Under the pieces are notes generated by a model. It was not told where the DNA came from. It ran no database searches and saw only the letters and a list, made by a program, of their open reading frames with translations. From Firmicutes bacterium UBA3914 (GTDB lineage Bacteria > Bacillota > Limnochordia > Darwinibacteriales > Darwinibacteriaceae), in contig DGEY01000044.1 of NCBI GenBank assembly GCA_002391385.1, positions 1 through 35,527 on the forward strand: a DNA stretch of 35,527 nucleotides, given 5' to 3'. Made by a program: the position numbers and the translations under genes. Of the stretch, positions 20,682-28,813 are shown piece by piece (positions within the stretch are counted from its first letter, which is position 1; each line of letters opens with the position of its first letter).

Positions 20682-23315
20682 ATGAAGAAGACTTACGATC
20701 CTAAAGAAGTGGAGCAGAAATGGTATCGCTTCTGGGAAGAAAACGGCTTTTTCCACGCGGAAGTTGATGAAAGCAAGGAGCCCTTCTGTATTGTGATCCC
20801 GCCGCCCAACATCACCGGGCAGCTGCACATGGGCCATGCCCTGGACAACACCTATCAGGATATCCTGGTGCGCTGGCGGCGCATGCAGGGTTACAATACC
20901 GTGTGGGTCCCCGGCACCGACCACGCGGGGATTGCCACCCAGGCCCGGGTGGAGGACCACATCCGGGAGACGGAGGGCAGAACCCGCCACGACCTGGGCC
21001 GGGAAGAGTTCCTGCGGCGCACCTGGGCCTGGAAGGAAGAGTACGGACGCCAGATCCTCACCCAGCTGAAGCGGCTGGGCGCCTCCCTGGATTGGCAGCG
21101 GGAGCGTTTCACCATGGACGAGGGCTGCTCCCGGGCGGTGCGGGAGGTCTTTGTGCGCCTCTTTGAGAAGGGCTGGATTTACCAGGGCAACTACAGCGTA
21201 AACTGGTGTCCGGTCTGTTCCACCACCCTTTCCGATATCGAGGTGGAGCATGAAGAGACCGCGGGCAAGCTCTGGCACATCAGATACCCCCTCACCGACG
21301 GCAGCGGCCATGTGGAGATCGCCACCACCAGGCCCGAGACCATGCTGGGGGACACTGCGGTCGCCGTCAATCCTAAGGATGAGCGCTACCGGCACCTGGT
21401 GGGCAAAACGGTGATCGTGCCCCTGGTGGACCGGGAAGTTCCAGTGATCGCGGACGAGTACGTGGACATGGAGTTCGGCACCGGCGTGGTGAAGATCACT
21501 CCTGCCCATGACCCCAATGACTTCGAGATCGGCATGCGCCACAACCTGCCGCAGGTGCAGGTGATCGGCAGGGATGCGGCCATGACGGAGGAGGCGGGGA
21601 AATACGCGGGGCTGGATCGCTATGCAGCCCGGGAGCGCATCGTGGAGGACCTGGAAAAGCTGGGCCTGCTGGTGAAGGTGGAGGACCACCAGCACGCGGT
21701 GGGCCAGTGCTACCGCTGCGATACGGTGGTGGAGCCCCTTGTTTCCAAGCAGTGGTTTGTGAAGATGGGTGAGCTGGCCAAGCCCGCCATTGCCGCGGTG
21801 GAAAACGGGGAGATCCGCTTCATCCCCGAGCGTTTCAGCAAGCACTACCTGCACTGGATGCGCAACCTCAAGGATTGGTGCATCTCCCGCCAGCTCTGGT
21901 GGGGCCACCGTATCCCCGTGTGGTACTGCCGGGAGTGCGGCGAGGTTTTCGCCAGCGTGGATGAACCCGCGCAGTGCCCCAAGTGTGCTTCCCAAGAGAT
22001 CGAGCAGGATCCAGATGTGCTGGACACCTGGTTCTCCTCGGCGCTGTGGCCCTTTTCCGTTTTCGGCTGGCCGGAGCAGACCAAGGAACTCAAGCACTTC
22101 TACCCCACAACCGTTTTGGTTACCGGCTTTGACATCATCTTTTTCTGGGTGGCCCGCATGATCGTGATGGGCTATGAGTTCATGGGGGACCGTCCCTTCC
22201 GGGATGTCTTCATCCACGGGCTGGTCCGGGATCACCTGGGGCGGAAGATGAGCAAGTCCTTGGGCAACGGTGTGGATCCCCTGGAGGCCATCGAAGAGTA
22301 CGGCGCTGACGCCCTGCGCTTCAACTTGGTGATCGGCGTGGCCCCAGGCAACGATCTGCGCTACATTCCGGAAAAGGTGGAGGCCTACCGCAACTTCGCC
22401 AACAAGATCTGGAATGCGTCCCGCTTTGCCTTGATGAACCTCACCGACTTCAACCCCAAGAAGCAGAACATGGGTGCCCTGGATCTGACCACAGCGGATC
22501 AGTGGATCTTGAGCCGCTACGAGCACACAGCCAAAGAAGTCACCCGCTTCTTGGAACGCTATGATGTGGGCGAAGCAGCCCGGGTGCTCTACGATTTCAT
22601 CTGGAGTGAGCTGTGCGACTGGTACATCGAGCTGATCAAGCCGCGCCTCTATGGCAAGCAGGGGGAAGAGACCCGCTATGTGGCCCAGTATGTGCTCTGG
22701 TATGTGCTGAAAGGTACTTTAGAGCTCCTCCATCCCTACATGCCCTTCATTACCGAGGAAATCTGGCAGAACCTGCCCCACGAAGGGGAAACCATCATGC
22801 TCGCGCCCTGGCCGCAGCCCGCGGGGCTCAGTTCCCCCAAGCACGAGCGGATGATGAACACGGTCATGGCGGTGATCACCGAGATTCGCAGCATGCGCAG
22901 CGAGAAGAACGTACCGCCGGGACGCAGGATTAGCGCCATCCTCCAGGCCGAGGGGGAAAGCCTGGACATCCTCACAGATGCCCAAGGGGATATTATGCAT
23001 CTGGCAGGTTTGGAGAAGCTGATCCTGGAGGAGCCGGGCCGCACGCCCGAGAAGTGCCTCAGTGCCGTTGTGGAGGGCATCAACATCTTCCTGCCCCTGG
23101 CTGAGATGGTGGATCTGGAGGAAGAGCTGGCCCGGATCAGAAAAGAGCTGGAGCAGGCCCGCCGGGAGCTGGGACGGGCAGAAAAGAATTTGCGCAACGA
23201 AGGATTTATATCGAAGGCGCCGCCGGAAGTGGTGGAGAAAGAAAGGGAAAAGGCAGAGCTCTACCGGGCACAGGCTGCCCGCCTGGAAGCGCTGCTCCAG
23301 GAGCTTGAAGCATAG
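20682..23315 (+). CDS. valS: Valyl-tRNA synthetase
   Basis: ValS charges tRNA(Val) with valine in the cytosol. The 877-residue class I synthetase has the HIGH motif as HMGH in PPPNITGQLHMGHALDN. Its CP1 editing domain includes TTRPETMLGDTAVAVNP and TPAHDPNDFEIG, which remove mischarged threonine. The catalytic core resumes at RNLKDWCISRQLWWGHRIP, with zinc-type Cys pairs around YCRECG and CPKC. KMSKS is intact in GRKMSKSLGNGVDPLE. The C-terminal 65 residues form the charged coiled-coil arm (EEELARIRKELEQARRELG) typical of ValS. ATG at 20682 follows AGTGAAGGGG. It is regulated by the T-box leader and followed by folC after 2 bases. Confidence 0.98.
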   Translation: MKKTYDPKEVEQKWYRFWEENGFFHAEVDESKEPFCIVIPPPNITGQLHMGHALDNTYQDILVRWRRMQGYNTVWVPGTDHAGIATQARVEDHIRETEGRTRHDLGREEFLRRTWAWKEEYGRQILTQLKRLGASLDWQRERFTMDEGCSRAVREVFVRLFEKGWIYQGNYSVNWCPVCSTTLSDIEVEHEETAGKLWHIRYPLTDGSGHVEIATTRPETMLGDTAVAVNPKDERYRHLVGKTVIVPLVDREVPVIADEYVDMEFGTGVVKITPAHDPNDFEIGMRHNLPQVQVIGRDAAMTEEAGKYAGLDRYAARERIVEDLEKLGLLVKVEDHQHAVGQCYRCDTVVEPLVSKQWFVKMGELAKPAIAAVENGEIRFIPERFSKHYLHWMRNLKDWCISRQLWWGHRIPVWYCRECGEVFASVDEPAQCPKCASQEIEQDPDVLDTWFSSALWPFSVFGWPEQTKELKHFYPTTVLVTGFDIIFFWVARMIVMGYEFMGDRPFRDVFIHGLVRDHLGRKMSKSLGNGVDPLEAIEEYGADALRFNLVIGVAPGNDLRYIPEKVEAYRNFANKIWNASRFALMNLTDFNPKKQNMGALDLTTADQWILSRYEHTAKEVTRFLERYDVGEAARVLYDFIWSELCDWYIELIKPRLYGKQGEETRYVAQYVLWYVLKGTLELLHPYMPFITEEIWQNLPHEGETIMLAPWPQPAGLSSPKHERMMNTVMAVITEIRSMRSEKNVPPGRRISAILQAEGESLDILTDAQGDIMHLAGLEKLILEEPGRTPEKCLSAVVEGINIFLPLAEMVDLEEELARIRKELEQARRELGRAEKNLRNEGFISKAPPEVVEKEREKAELYRAQAARLEALLQELEA

Positions 23316-23317
23316 TC

Positions 23318-24598
23318 ATGGAAACGATCAAGGCACGGGAGCGTTTCGGAAGCCACCTGGGGCTGGAGCGGATCGAACTGGTCTGCGCCGCCCTGGGCCA
23401 TCCAGAAAAGGAACTGAAGTGCATCCATATCGCAGGTACCAGCGGCAAGGGTTCTGTTTCGGCCTTCTTGGCCTCCGTGCTCCAGCGCAGCGGCCTGAGG
23501 GTGGGGCTGTTCACCTCCCCCCACCTGGAGGAGTATGCTGAGCGCTTCCAGATCAACGGTGAACTGATTCCAGCCGAAACCCTAAGAGCGGTGGTGGCTC
23601 AAGCTGAGGCGGCCTGCCGCCGGGTTGAGCAGCAGCACCCGGAACTGGGGCCGGTAACCGAGTTTGAGCTGGCCACCGCCGCGGGTTTCCTCTACTTCCA
23701 CCAAGCTGGGGTGGATCTGGTGGTGCTGGAGACGGGCCTGGGGGGGCGGCTGGATGCCACCAACGTGGTCCATCCCCTGCTCACCGTGATCACCACGGTT
23801 CATCTGGATCACCAGGATCGCCTGGGGAACACGGTGGCAGCCATCGCCTGGGAGAAGGGGGGCATTATCAAGCCCGGTGTGCCGGTGATCAGCGGGGCTA
23901 AACTCCCCGAAGCCCAGGGGGTCCTGCGGGAGCTGGCCCGGGCCAAAGGTGCACCCTACCTCAGCACCTGGGATCTGGACTGGTCCCCTGGGGGCTGGGA
24001 TCTGGAAGGGGGCCGTTTGGACTTCCCCGGCCTGGGCGAAGTGCAGATCGGCCTTTTGGGCTACCATCAAGTGGAGAATGCGGCCATCGCCCTTTTAGCC
24101 ATCAGGGAACTGAGAGAATTGGGTTATAATCTGCCGGATGCCGCCATATATCAGGGAATGAAAGAGGTTTTCTGGCCGGGTAGGCTGGAGGTGGTATCGC
24201 GCCAGCCCCTTTTGATCCTGGACGGTGCCCACAACCAGGAAGGCTTAGCGGCCCTGGCCCAGAGCCTCAGGCACCTGCAGGAATGCTGCGGAGTAGGGGC
24301 CTTTACCATCGTCTTCGGCATGCTGGGTAACAAGAGCCTGGAGCTTGTGGAGCCGCTACTTCCTGTGGCCAGGCGTTTTGTGTTCACAGCGGCGAAAAAC
24401 GGCCGGCTGGCGCCCATGGATCCGGAGCGGCTCCAGGAGTATGCCGCCAGCCGCGGCCTGGAGGCGCTGGCTTACCCCGATGCTGACCAAGCCCTGGCCG
24501 CGGCCGGAAGCAGCGATCCGGTCTGCGTCTGCGGTTCGCTGTACTTGGTGGGGGAGATTAAGAGGTATTTGCACTCCCGATCTGGAAGTACTGCTTAG
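23318..24598 (+). CDS. folC: Folylpolyglutamate synthase / dihydrofolate synthase
   Basis: FolC adds glutamate to dihydropteroate and lengthens the glutamate tail of folates, which keeps them in the cell. The 426-residue Mur-ligase-like protein has the P-loop HIAGTSGKGSVSAFLAS, the segment FTSPHLEEYAERFQING, the ETGLGGRLDATNVV signature and HLDHQDRLGNT. The C-terminal domain begins PGRLEVV and has LILDGAHNQEGLAAL, the standard Mur-ligase motif. The ATG at 23318 lies 2 bases after the valS stop, with AGGAG inside the end of valS, so valS-folC is a two-gene unit seen in many Bacillota. The T-box should therefore also affect folC. Confidence 0.96.
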   Translation: METIKARERFGSHLGLERIELVCAALGHPEKELKCIHIAGTSGKGSVSAFLASVLQRSGLRVGLFTSPHLEEYAERFQINGELIPAETLRAVVAQAEAACRRVEQQHPELGPVTEFELATAAGFLYFHQAGVDLVVLETGLGGRLDATNVVHPLLTVITTVHLDHQDRLGNTVAAIAWEKGGIIKPGVPVISGAKLPEAQGVLRELARAKGAPYLSTWDLDWSPGGWDLEGGRLDFPGLGEVQIGLLGYHQVENAAIALLAIRELRELGYNLPDAAIYQGMKEVFWPGRLEVVSRQPLLILDGAHNQEGLAALAQSLRHLQECCGVGAFTIVFGMLGNKSLELVEPLLPVARRFVFTAAKNGRLAPMDPERLQEYAASRGLEALAYPDADQALAAAGSSDPVCVCGSLYLVGEIKRYLHSRSGSTA

Positions 24599-24625
24599 CA
24601 GGAATTCAGGGCCCAAGGAGGGGGA

Positions 24626-25111
24626 GTGATCGTGAGCAGGAAAAAGAAAAAGAAGAAGGGTTCCGGTCAGGGAGCCAATTTCCTGATCAGTTTAGTCACC
24701 CTCAGCATTATCTTTGTCATGGTGGGTTACCTCATCGGGCACTATGCCGTGAAGGCGCTGCAGCAGCAGCACCGGCAGGTCATGCAGCAGGCTAGGGAAA
24801 CGACCTCCACCCCTGTCGCCGCGCCGAGCCCTGCCCCTGAGCCCCCTGCCCCACCCACCCCTCCTCCTGCCCAGGAGGAGCCGGCCCCCGGAGGCACCAC
24901 CGCTTTGTTTAAGGTCCAGGTGGGCGCCTTCTCCGAACGGGCCAACGCGGAGCGGGTAGTGGCCCAGCTGAAGGAGGCTGGCTACGAAGCCATGATCATC
25001 ACCGGACCTCCCCATCGGGTGCAGACGGGGGCCTTCAGCTCCCAGGAGAACGCGGAACGGCTCGCCCAAGAGCTGCGGCAAAAAGGGTTTGAGGCCATAG
25101 TTGTCCGTTAG
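24626..25111 (+). CDS. SPOR-domain membrane protein
   Basis: This is a predicted inner-membrane protein with an exported peptidoglycan-binding SPOR domain. The 161-residue product has a basic N-terminus (RKKKKKKG), one membrane segment (FLISLVTLSIIFVMVGYLIG), a Pro/Ala/Glu-rich linker of about 45 residues, and a C-terminal SPOR domain with two halves (FKVQVGAFSERANAERVVAQ and HRVQTGAFSSQENAERLAQE). SPOR domains bind glycan strands lacking stem peptides, as found at septa and engulfing membranes. The start could be GTG at 24626 or GTG at 24632; AAGGAGG at 24615-24621 allows either. Its place next to spoIID, which makes such denuded strands, suggests a sporulation or division role. No specific gene name is assigned. 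Confidence 0.88.
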   Translation: MIVSRKKKKKKGSGQGANFLISLVTLSIIFVMVGYLIGHYAVKALQQQHRQVMQQARETTSTPVAAPSPAPEPPAPPTPPPAQEEPAPGGTTALFKVQVGAFSERANAERVVAQLKEAGYEAMIITGPPHRVQTGAFSSQENAERLAQELRQKGFEAIVVR

Positions 25112-25133
25112 TTGCGCAGCGAGGCATAAACAC

Positions 25134-25179
25134 CCTCCTCCCCTTCATAGTTATGAAGTGGGTGGGAGGGGATTTTTTT
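25134..25179 (+). terminator. Terminator-like hairpin overlapping the spoIID start
   Basis: The inner stem CTTCATA (25143-25149) / TATGAAG (25152-25158) extends through CCCTCCTCC (25134-25142) pairing, with bulges, to GGGTGGGAGGG (25160-25170). Seven Ts follow at 25173-25179. The 3' arm contains the spoIID Shine-Dalgarno and the last Ts are part of its TTG start codon, so it may act on both transcription and translation. Confidence 0.65.
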
Positions 25180-26140
25180 GAGGACAAAACGCAGAAGGCG
25201 CAGACGAAGCTCACGAAAACCCTCGTGTCTTCCCCTGCTGCTTTTGTTTGCTGTCGTGGTGGGGGTGCCGGCACTGTTGGTGCGCAGTTGCACGGTTTCT
25301 TTTTTTTCTCCCCGGGAAATCCCCCTGGTAGGGCTGTGGGATGCGGAACGCAACAAGCTGATTTCCCTAACCCTGGAGGAATACGTGCAGGGGGTGGTGG
25401 CCGCGGAGATGCCCCCCAGTTTTCACCTGGAAGCCCTGAAGGCCCAAGCAGTGGCCGCCAGAACCTACGCTTACAGGCGGATTATCAACGATGTGCGCAT
25501 CCCGGAGCACCCCGACGCCCACCTTTCCTCCGACTACCGCTCCGGTCAGGCCTGGATCGGGTGGGACGAGTTTTTGGAGCGCTACGGTGCCGCCGGCCGG
25601 GCACTCCAGCGCAAGATCAAAACGGCGGTGCGGCAGACCACGGGTATTGTGGCCTACTACGGCGATGAGCCCATTTTGGCCGTGTACCACTCCACCAGCG
25701 GGGGCCGTACGGAAAACTCTGAGCACTACTGGAATGAAGCCCTCCCTTACCTGCGCTCCGTGGAGGATCCCTTCAGCAGGAATTCCTCGGTGCACTATTC
25801 CACCGCCACCATCTCCCTCGGGAAACTGGCGGAGGTCTTAGAGGTGGACCGGGTAACCAACTTCAAAGTGCTGGAGCGGTACCCTTCCGGCCGGGTAAAG
25901 ACCGTGGAGGTGGGGGATAAGTGGTTCAGCGGACGGGAGATCAGAGAACGCCTCTCCCTGCGCTCCACCTGGTTTACCGCGGAGATCATCGGAGAGGAGA
26001 TGGTCTTTTCCGTCTGGGGCTACGGCCACGGTGTGGGTATGAGCCAGTATGGAGCCCAAGGTATGGCCCTGGAGGGGTATAGTTACGAGGAGATTCTCCA
26101 ATACTACTACCAGGGCATCGAACTACGGGCCGCATACTAG
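25178..26140 (+). CDS. spoIID: Stage II sporulation protein D (lytic transglycosylase)
   Basis: SpoIID cleaves the glycan strands of peptidoglycan during engulfment of the forespore, working with SpoIIP and SpoIIM. The 320-residue product has a very basic N-terminus (RTKRRRRRR), one membrane segment (CLPLLLLFAVVVGVPALLV) and the extracellular SpoIID domain. Landmarks are LEEYVQGVVAAEMPPSF with the likely catalytic Glu77, LEALKAQAVAARTYA, AVYHSTSGGRTENSEHYW, and the C-terminal GYGHGVGMSQYGAQGMA. The TTG at 25178 is preceded by GGGAGGGG about 6 bases upstream. The start region lies in a terminator-like hairpin. No spoIIP or spoIIM is adjacent. The name is well supported, although SpoIID/LytB paralogues exist. 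Confidence 0.92.
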   Translation: MRTKRRRRRRSSRKPSCLPLLLLFAVVVGVPALLVRSCTVSFFSPREIPLVGLWDAERNKLISLTLEEYVQGVVAAEMPPSFHLEALKAQAVAARTYAYRRIINDVRIPEHPDAHLSSDYRSGQAWIGWDEFLERYGAAGRALQRKIKTAVRQTTGIVAYYGDEPILAVYHSTSGGRTENSEHYWNEALPYLRSVEDPFSRNSSVHYSTATISLGKLAEVLEVDRVTNFKVLERYPSGRVKTVEVGDKWFSGREIRERLSLRSTWFTAEIIGEEMVFSVWGYGHGVGMSQYGAQGMALEGYSYEEILQYYYQGIELRAAY

Positions 26141-26155
26141 CGAGGGGGCGAGGCT

Positions 26156-26350
26156 GTGCAGAGGCATCATGCGGAAAAACGCCAGGTGGATCTCCAGGAG
26201 CAGCTGGCTTTTCCCTGGGATTGGGCGAAGGAGAGCTACCGCCAGGCCGATGGCTGGGAGCTGAACAAAAACCGCCTGAGCACCGACAAGTACCTCCTGG
26301 AGCTGGGGCGGGAATACGGTCCCACCACGATTCCCCACCGCCGGAGGTGA
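26156..26350 (+). CDS. Small hypothetical protein
   Basis: I do not recognise this 64-residue product. It is highly charged, without a signal peptide or membrane segment. It is rich in Arg, Glu, Gln and His and includes LAFPWDWAKESYRQADGWEL. The start GTG at 26156 follows GCGAGGGGGCGAGG, a plausible ribosome-binding site, 15 bases after the spoIID stop, and a terminator begins 4 bases after its own stop. Position between spoIID and that terminator suggests it is the last gene of the spoIID transcript. Codon use looks like its neighbours. It could be a sporulation protein, but that is inferred from context only. Confidence 0.55.
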   Translation: MQRHHAEKRQVDLQEQLAFPWDWAKESYRQADGWELNKNRLSTDKYLLELGREYGPTTIPHRRR

Positions 26351-26354
26351 GCTG

Positions 26355-26380
26355 AAGAGTCCTGATGGGCTCTTTTTTTT
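26355..26380 (+). terminator. Intrinsic terminator after the spoIID unit
   Basis: Stem AAGAGTCC (26355-26362) / GGGCTCTT (26367-26374) with a TGAT loop and one T-G pair, followed by an unbroken T-run to 26380. It separates the spoIID unit from maf. Confidence 0.92.
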
Positions 26381-26447
26381 GAGAAGGGAATCGGGCGCCA
26401 AGGGTGAATATAAAATTGATGCTTGAAAACGATGGAGTGTATGGAGC

Positions 26448-27020
26448 ATGGATCTGATCTTGGCCTCGCAATCACCACGCCGCAGAGCATTGCTGCAGCA
26501 GTTCGGCCTCGCCTTTCGCGTGGAAGTGCTTCCCGTTCAAGAAGTGCAGTCCGGCCCGCCCCTGGAAACGGCCAGGATCAACGCGGTGGCTAAAGCCCAG
26601 CCGGTCAGTGCCCGCAATCCCCAGGCCCTGGTTTTGGGTGCGGACACCATCGTGGTTTTGGATGGCAGGATTTTAGGTAAGCCCGCCGATGCTCAGGAGG
26701 CCGCGGACATGCTCCGGGCCCTCAGCGGCAAGGAACATGAGGTGACCACCGTGGTGGCCCTGCTGCGAAACGGTCAGGAAGCGAAGGTATTCAGCGAAAC
26801 AACTAAGGTACGGTTTCGCCAGCTCAGCGAGGCTGAAGTCGTGGGTTATGTGGCCACAGGGGAGCCCTTGGATAAGGCAGGCGCCTACGGGATTCAGGGC
26901 CTGGGAGGTTTACTTGTACAAAGCATCGAAGGTTGTTATTATAATGTTGTGGGGCTGCCCGTGCCCCGGCTGGTGGAAGAGCTGCGGCCCTTTGGCATCG
27001 AGGTCTTTCCCTCCAGGTAG
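26448..27020 (+). CDS. maf: Maf-family nucleoside triphosphate pyrophosphatase
   Basis: Maf proteins hydrolyse non-canonical or specific nucleoside triphosphates (dTTP/UTP and modified forms) and are linked to septum inhibition in Bacillus. The 190-residue product has LILASQSPRRRALLQQFG at the N-terminus, LVLGADTIVVLDGRILGKP in the middle, and GEPLDKAGAYGIQGLGG, the Maf signature with the conserved Asp and Lys. The ATG at 26448 follows GGAG. Upstream, TATAAA at 26409-26414 could be a -10 box, but I see no matching -35. It begins a maf-radC-mre group widely conserved in Gram-positive genomes. Length is normal. Confidence 0.95.
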   Translation: MDLILASQSPRRRALLQQFGLAFRVEVLPVQEVQSGPPLETARINAVAKAQPVSARNPQALVLGADTIVVLDGRILGKPADAQEAADMLRALSGKEHEVTTVVALLRNGQEAKVFSETTKVRFRQLSEAEVVGYVATGEPLDKAGAYGIQGLGGLLVQSIEGCYYNVVGLPVPRLVEELRPFGIEVFPSR

Positions 27021-27053
27021 TCCTCTGCCCAGGGAGTGGGGAAAGGAGCTTGA

Positions 27054-27740
27054 ATGGTTACCCCACTGAGAATCAAGGATATCCCCAAGGAAGAGCGGCC
27101 GAGGGAGCGATTGAGGCGCCAAGGAGTGGAACGTTTAGCAAATAAAGAACTGCTGGCCATTTTGCTGCGCACCGGCAGCCGCCGGGAATCGGCCTTGGCC
27201 CTAGCAGAGAAGCTGCTGGCCCGCTTCGGGTCCCTACCCCATCTGGCCGCGGCCACCTTTGAGGAGCTGGTGGCAGTGCCCGGCATAGGCCCGGCCAAGG
27301 CCGCCGATATTTTGGCAGCTTTTGAGCTGGCCAAGCGCCTGGCGGAAGCCCGGATGGAGTTCGAGGGTGTGGTCAACTGCCCCGCCGATGCCGCCCAAAT
27401 GGTGCTGCAGGAGCTGAGCTGGGCAGACAAAGAGCATTTCATGATCATTATGCTGAATACGAAAAACCGGGTTATCGCCAAAAAGGTTATCTCCATCGGC
27501 CACCTGCAGGCCTCCCTCGTCCATCCCAGAGAGATGTTTAAGGAAGCCATCCGACGCAGCAGTGCTGCCATCATCCTGGTCCACAATCATCCCAGCGGCG
27601 ATTTGACTCCCAGTAAAGAAGATCTTCTGACCACCGAGCGCCTGCGGGAAGCAGGGGCGGTCTTGGGTATCGATGTTTTGGACCATATAATCGTGGGCGA
27701 CAACCGTTATTTTAGTTTTCGGGAACACGGATTGCTATAG
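27054..27740 (+). CDS. radC: RadC/YsxA family JAB-domain protein
   Basis: The RadC family has long been tied to DNA repair, but its activity is not established. The 228-residue product has an N-terminal UPF0758 region (RPRERLRRQGVERLANKELLAILLRTG), a helix-hairpin-helix (LVAVPGIGPAKAADILAAFEL) and a JAB/MPN metalloprotease-like domain. That domain has the zinc motif VHNHPSGDLTPSKED, with His-x-His-Pro and the downstream Asp all present. The ATG at 27054 follows AAAGGAG. It sits 20 bases upstream of mreB, its usual position. Confidence 0.95.
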   Translation: MVTPLRIKDIPKEERPRERLRRQGVERLANKELLAILLRTGSRRESALALAEKLLARFGSLPHLAAATFEELVAVPGIGPAKAADILAAFELAKRLAEARMEFEGVVNCPADAAQMVLQELSWADKEHFMIIMLNTKNRVIAKKVISIGHLQASLVHPREMFKEAIRRSSAAIILVHNHPSGDLTPSKEDLLTTERLREAGAVLGIDVLDHIIVGDNRYFSFREHGLL

Positions 27741-27760
27741 AAGAAGGAAGGGGAAACTTC

Positions 27761-28786
27761 ATGTTCAGGCGCTTTAGTAAGAATATCGGGATAGATCTGG
27801 GCACAGCCAACACCTTGGTGTTGGTGGAAGGGAAGGGCATTGTCATCAACGAACCGTCGGTGGTGGCCATCGACCGGGATTCCAACGAGATTTTTGCCGT
27901 GGGTAACAAGGCCAAGGAAATGGTGGGCAGAACCCCCGGCAACATTGTGGCCATCCGTCCTTTGAAGGATGGGGTGATCGCCGACTTCGAAGTGACCGAG
28001 CGCCTGCTTAGGGACTTTATCAACAAGGCCACCCGCCGTTCCCGGTTTAGACGGCCCCGCGTGGTCATTTCCGTACCTTCCGGTGTGACGGAGGTGGAAA
28101 AGCGGGCGGTGATCGACGCGGCACTGTCCGCCGGGGCGAAAGACGCGCGGGTGATCGAGGAACCCATGGCCGCGGCCATCGGGGCGGGTCTGCCCGTCCA
28201 GGATCCCACCGGGACCATGATCGTGGATATTGGCGGCGGTACAACGGAGGTAGCCGTGATCTCCCTAGGCGGCATTGTGGCCCACCGCTCCATTAGGGTG
28301 GCGGGCGACGAGATGGATGAGGCCATTGTTCAGCATATCCGCCGCAACTACAACCTGCTGATCGGCGAGCGTACCGCAGAGCGCATTAAAATGGAAATTG
28401 GTCACGCCACGATCAACGCTCGGGACGAGGAGACCATGGAGGTGCGGGGCCGGGACTTGGTTACCGGTCTGCCCAAGACGGTTGTGGTTTCCTCCACCGA
28501 GATCCATGAGGCATTGGAAGAGCCTGTCCAGGCCATCGTGGATGCGGTGAAGGTGACCTTGGAGCAGACTCCGCCTGAGCTGGCCGCCGACATCATGGAT
28601 CGGGGCATTATGCTGGCTGGGGGAGGAGCGCTCCTCAAGGGCCTTGATGAGCTTTTGATCAGGGAGACCGGCATGCCTGTACATATCTGCGAACGCCCCC
28701 TGACCGCGGTGGTGGAAGGAGCTGGACAGGCCCTCAAGCACTTCGATGTCCTGCAGCGCATCATGCTGGGGCAGAGGCGCTATTAG
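27761..28786 (+). CDS. mreB: Rod-shape-determining protein MreB
   Basis: MreB is the bacterial actin that forms membrane-bound filaments and directs lateral wall synthesis in rod-shaped cells. The 341-residue product has phosphate-1 NIGIDLGTANTLV, EPSVVAI, the connect and phosphate-2 blocks (TGTMIVDIGGGTTEVAVIS), EEPMAAAIGAGLPV, and the adenosine motif IMLAGGGALLKGLDELL. The N-terminal FRRFSKNIG fits the membrane-binding end of Bacillota MreB. ATG at 27761 follows AGGAAGGGG. It forms an operon with mreC, mreD and mrdA. Confidence 0.97.
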   Translation: MFRRFSKNIGIDLGTANTLVLVEGKGIVINEPSVVAIDRDSNEIFAVGNKAKEMVGRTPGNIVAIRPLKDGVIADFEVTERLLRDFINKATRRSRFRRPRVVISVPSGVTEVEKRAVIDAALSAGAKDARVIEEPMAAAIGAGLPVQDPTGTMIVDIGGGTTEVAVISLGGIVAHRSIRVAGDEMDEAIVQHIRRNYNLLIGERTAERIKMEIGHATINARDEETMEVRGRDLVTGLPKTVVVSSTEIHEALEEPVQAIVDAVKVTLEQTPPELAADIMDRGIMLAGGGALLKGLDELLIRETGMPVHICERPLTAVVEGAGQALKHFDVLQRIMLGQRRY

Positions 28787-28813
28787 CCCCGCTGTGCTGG
28801 GAGAGGATCGGCG

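Noticed and set aside
20541..22526. Open frame of 661 codons on the minus strand across the T-box and valS
   Set aside because: It lies opposite a certain valS gene and a T-box leader, has no recognisable domain, and is rich in His, Pro, Gly and Leu, as expected from antisense reading of G+C-rich codons.
24598..24620. A further GCAGGA directly at the folC stop codon
   Set aside because: It lacks the first G and has GGG instead of GAA after 17 bases. It resembles the motif in position only.
26409..26414. TATAAA as a promoter -10 box for maf
   Set aside because: No acceptable -35 box lies 16-18 bases upstream, so it is mentioned under maf only and not called.
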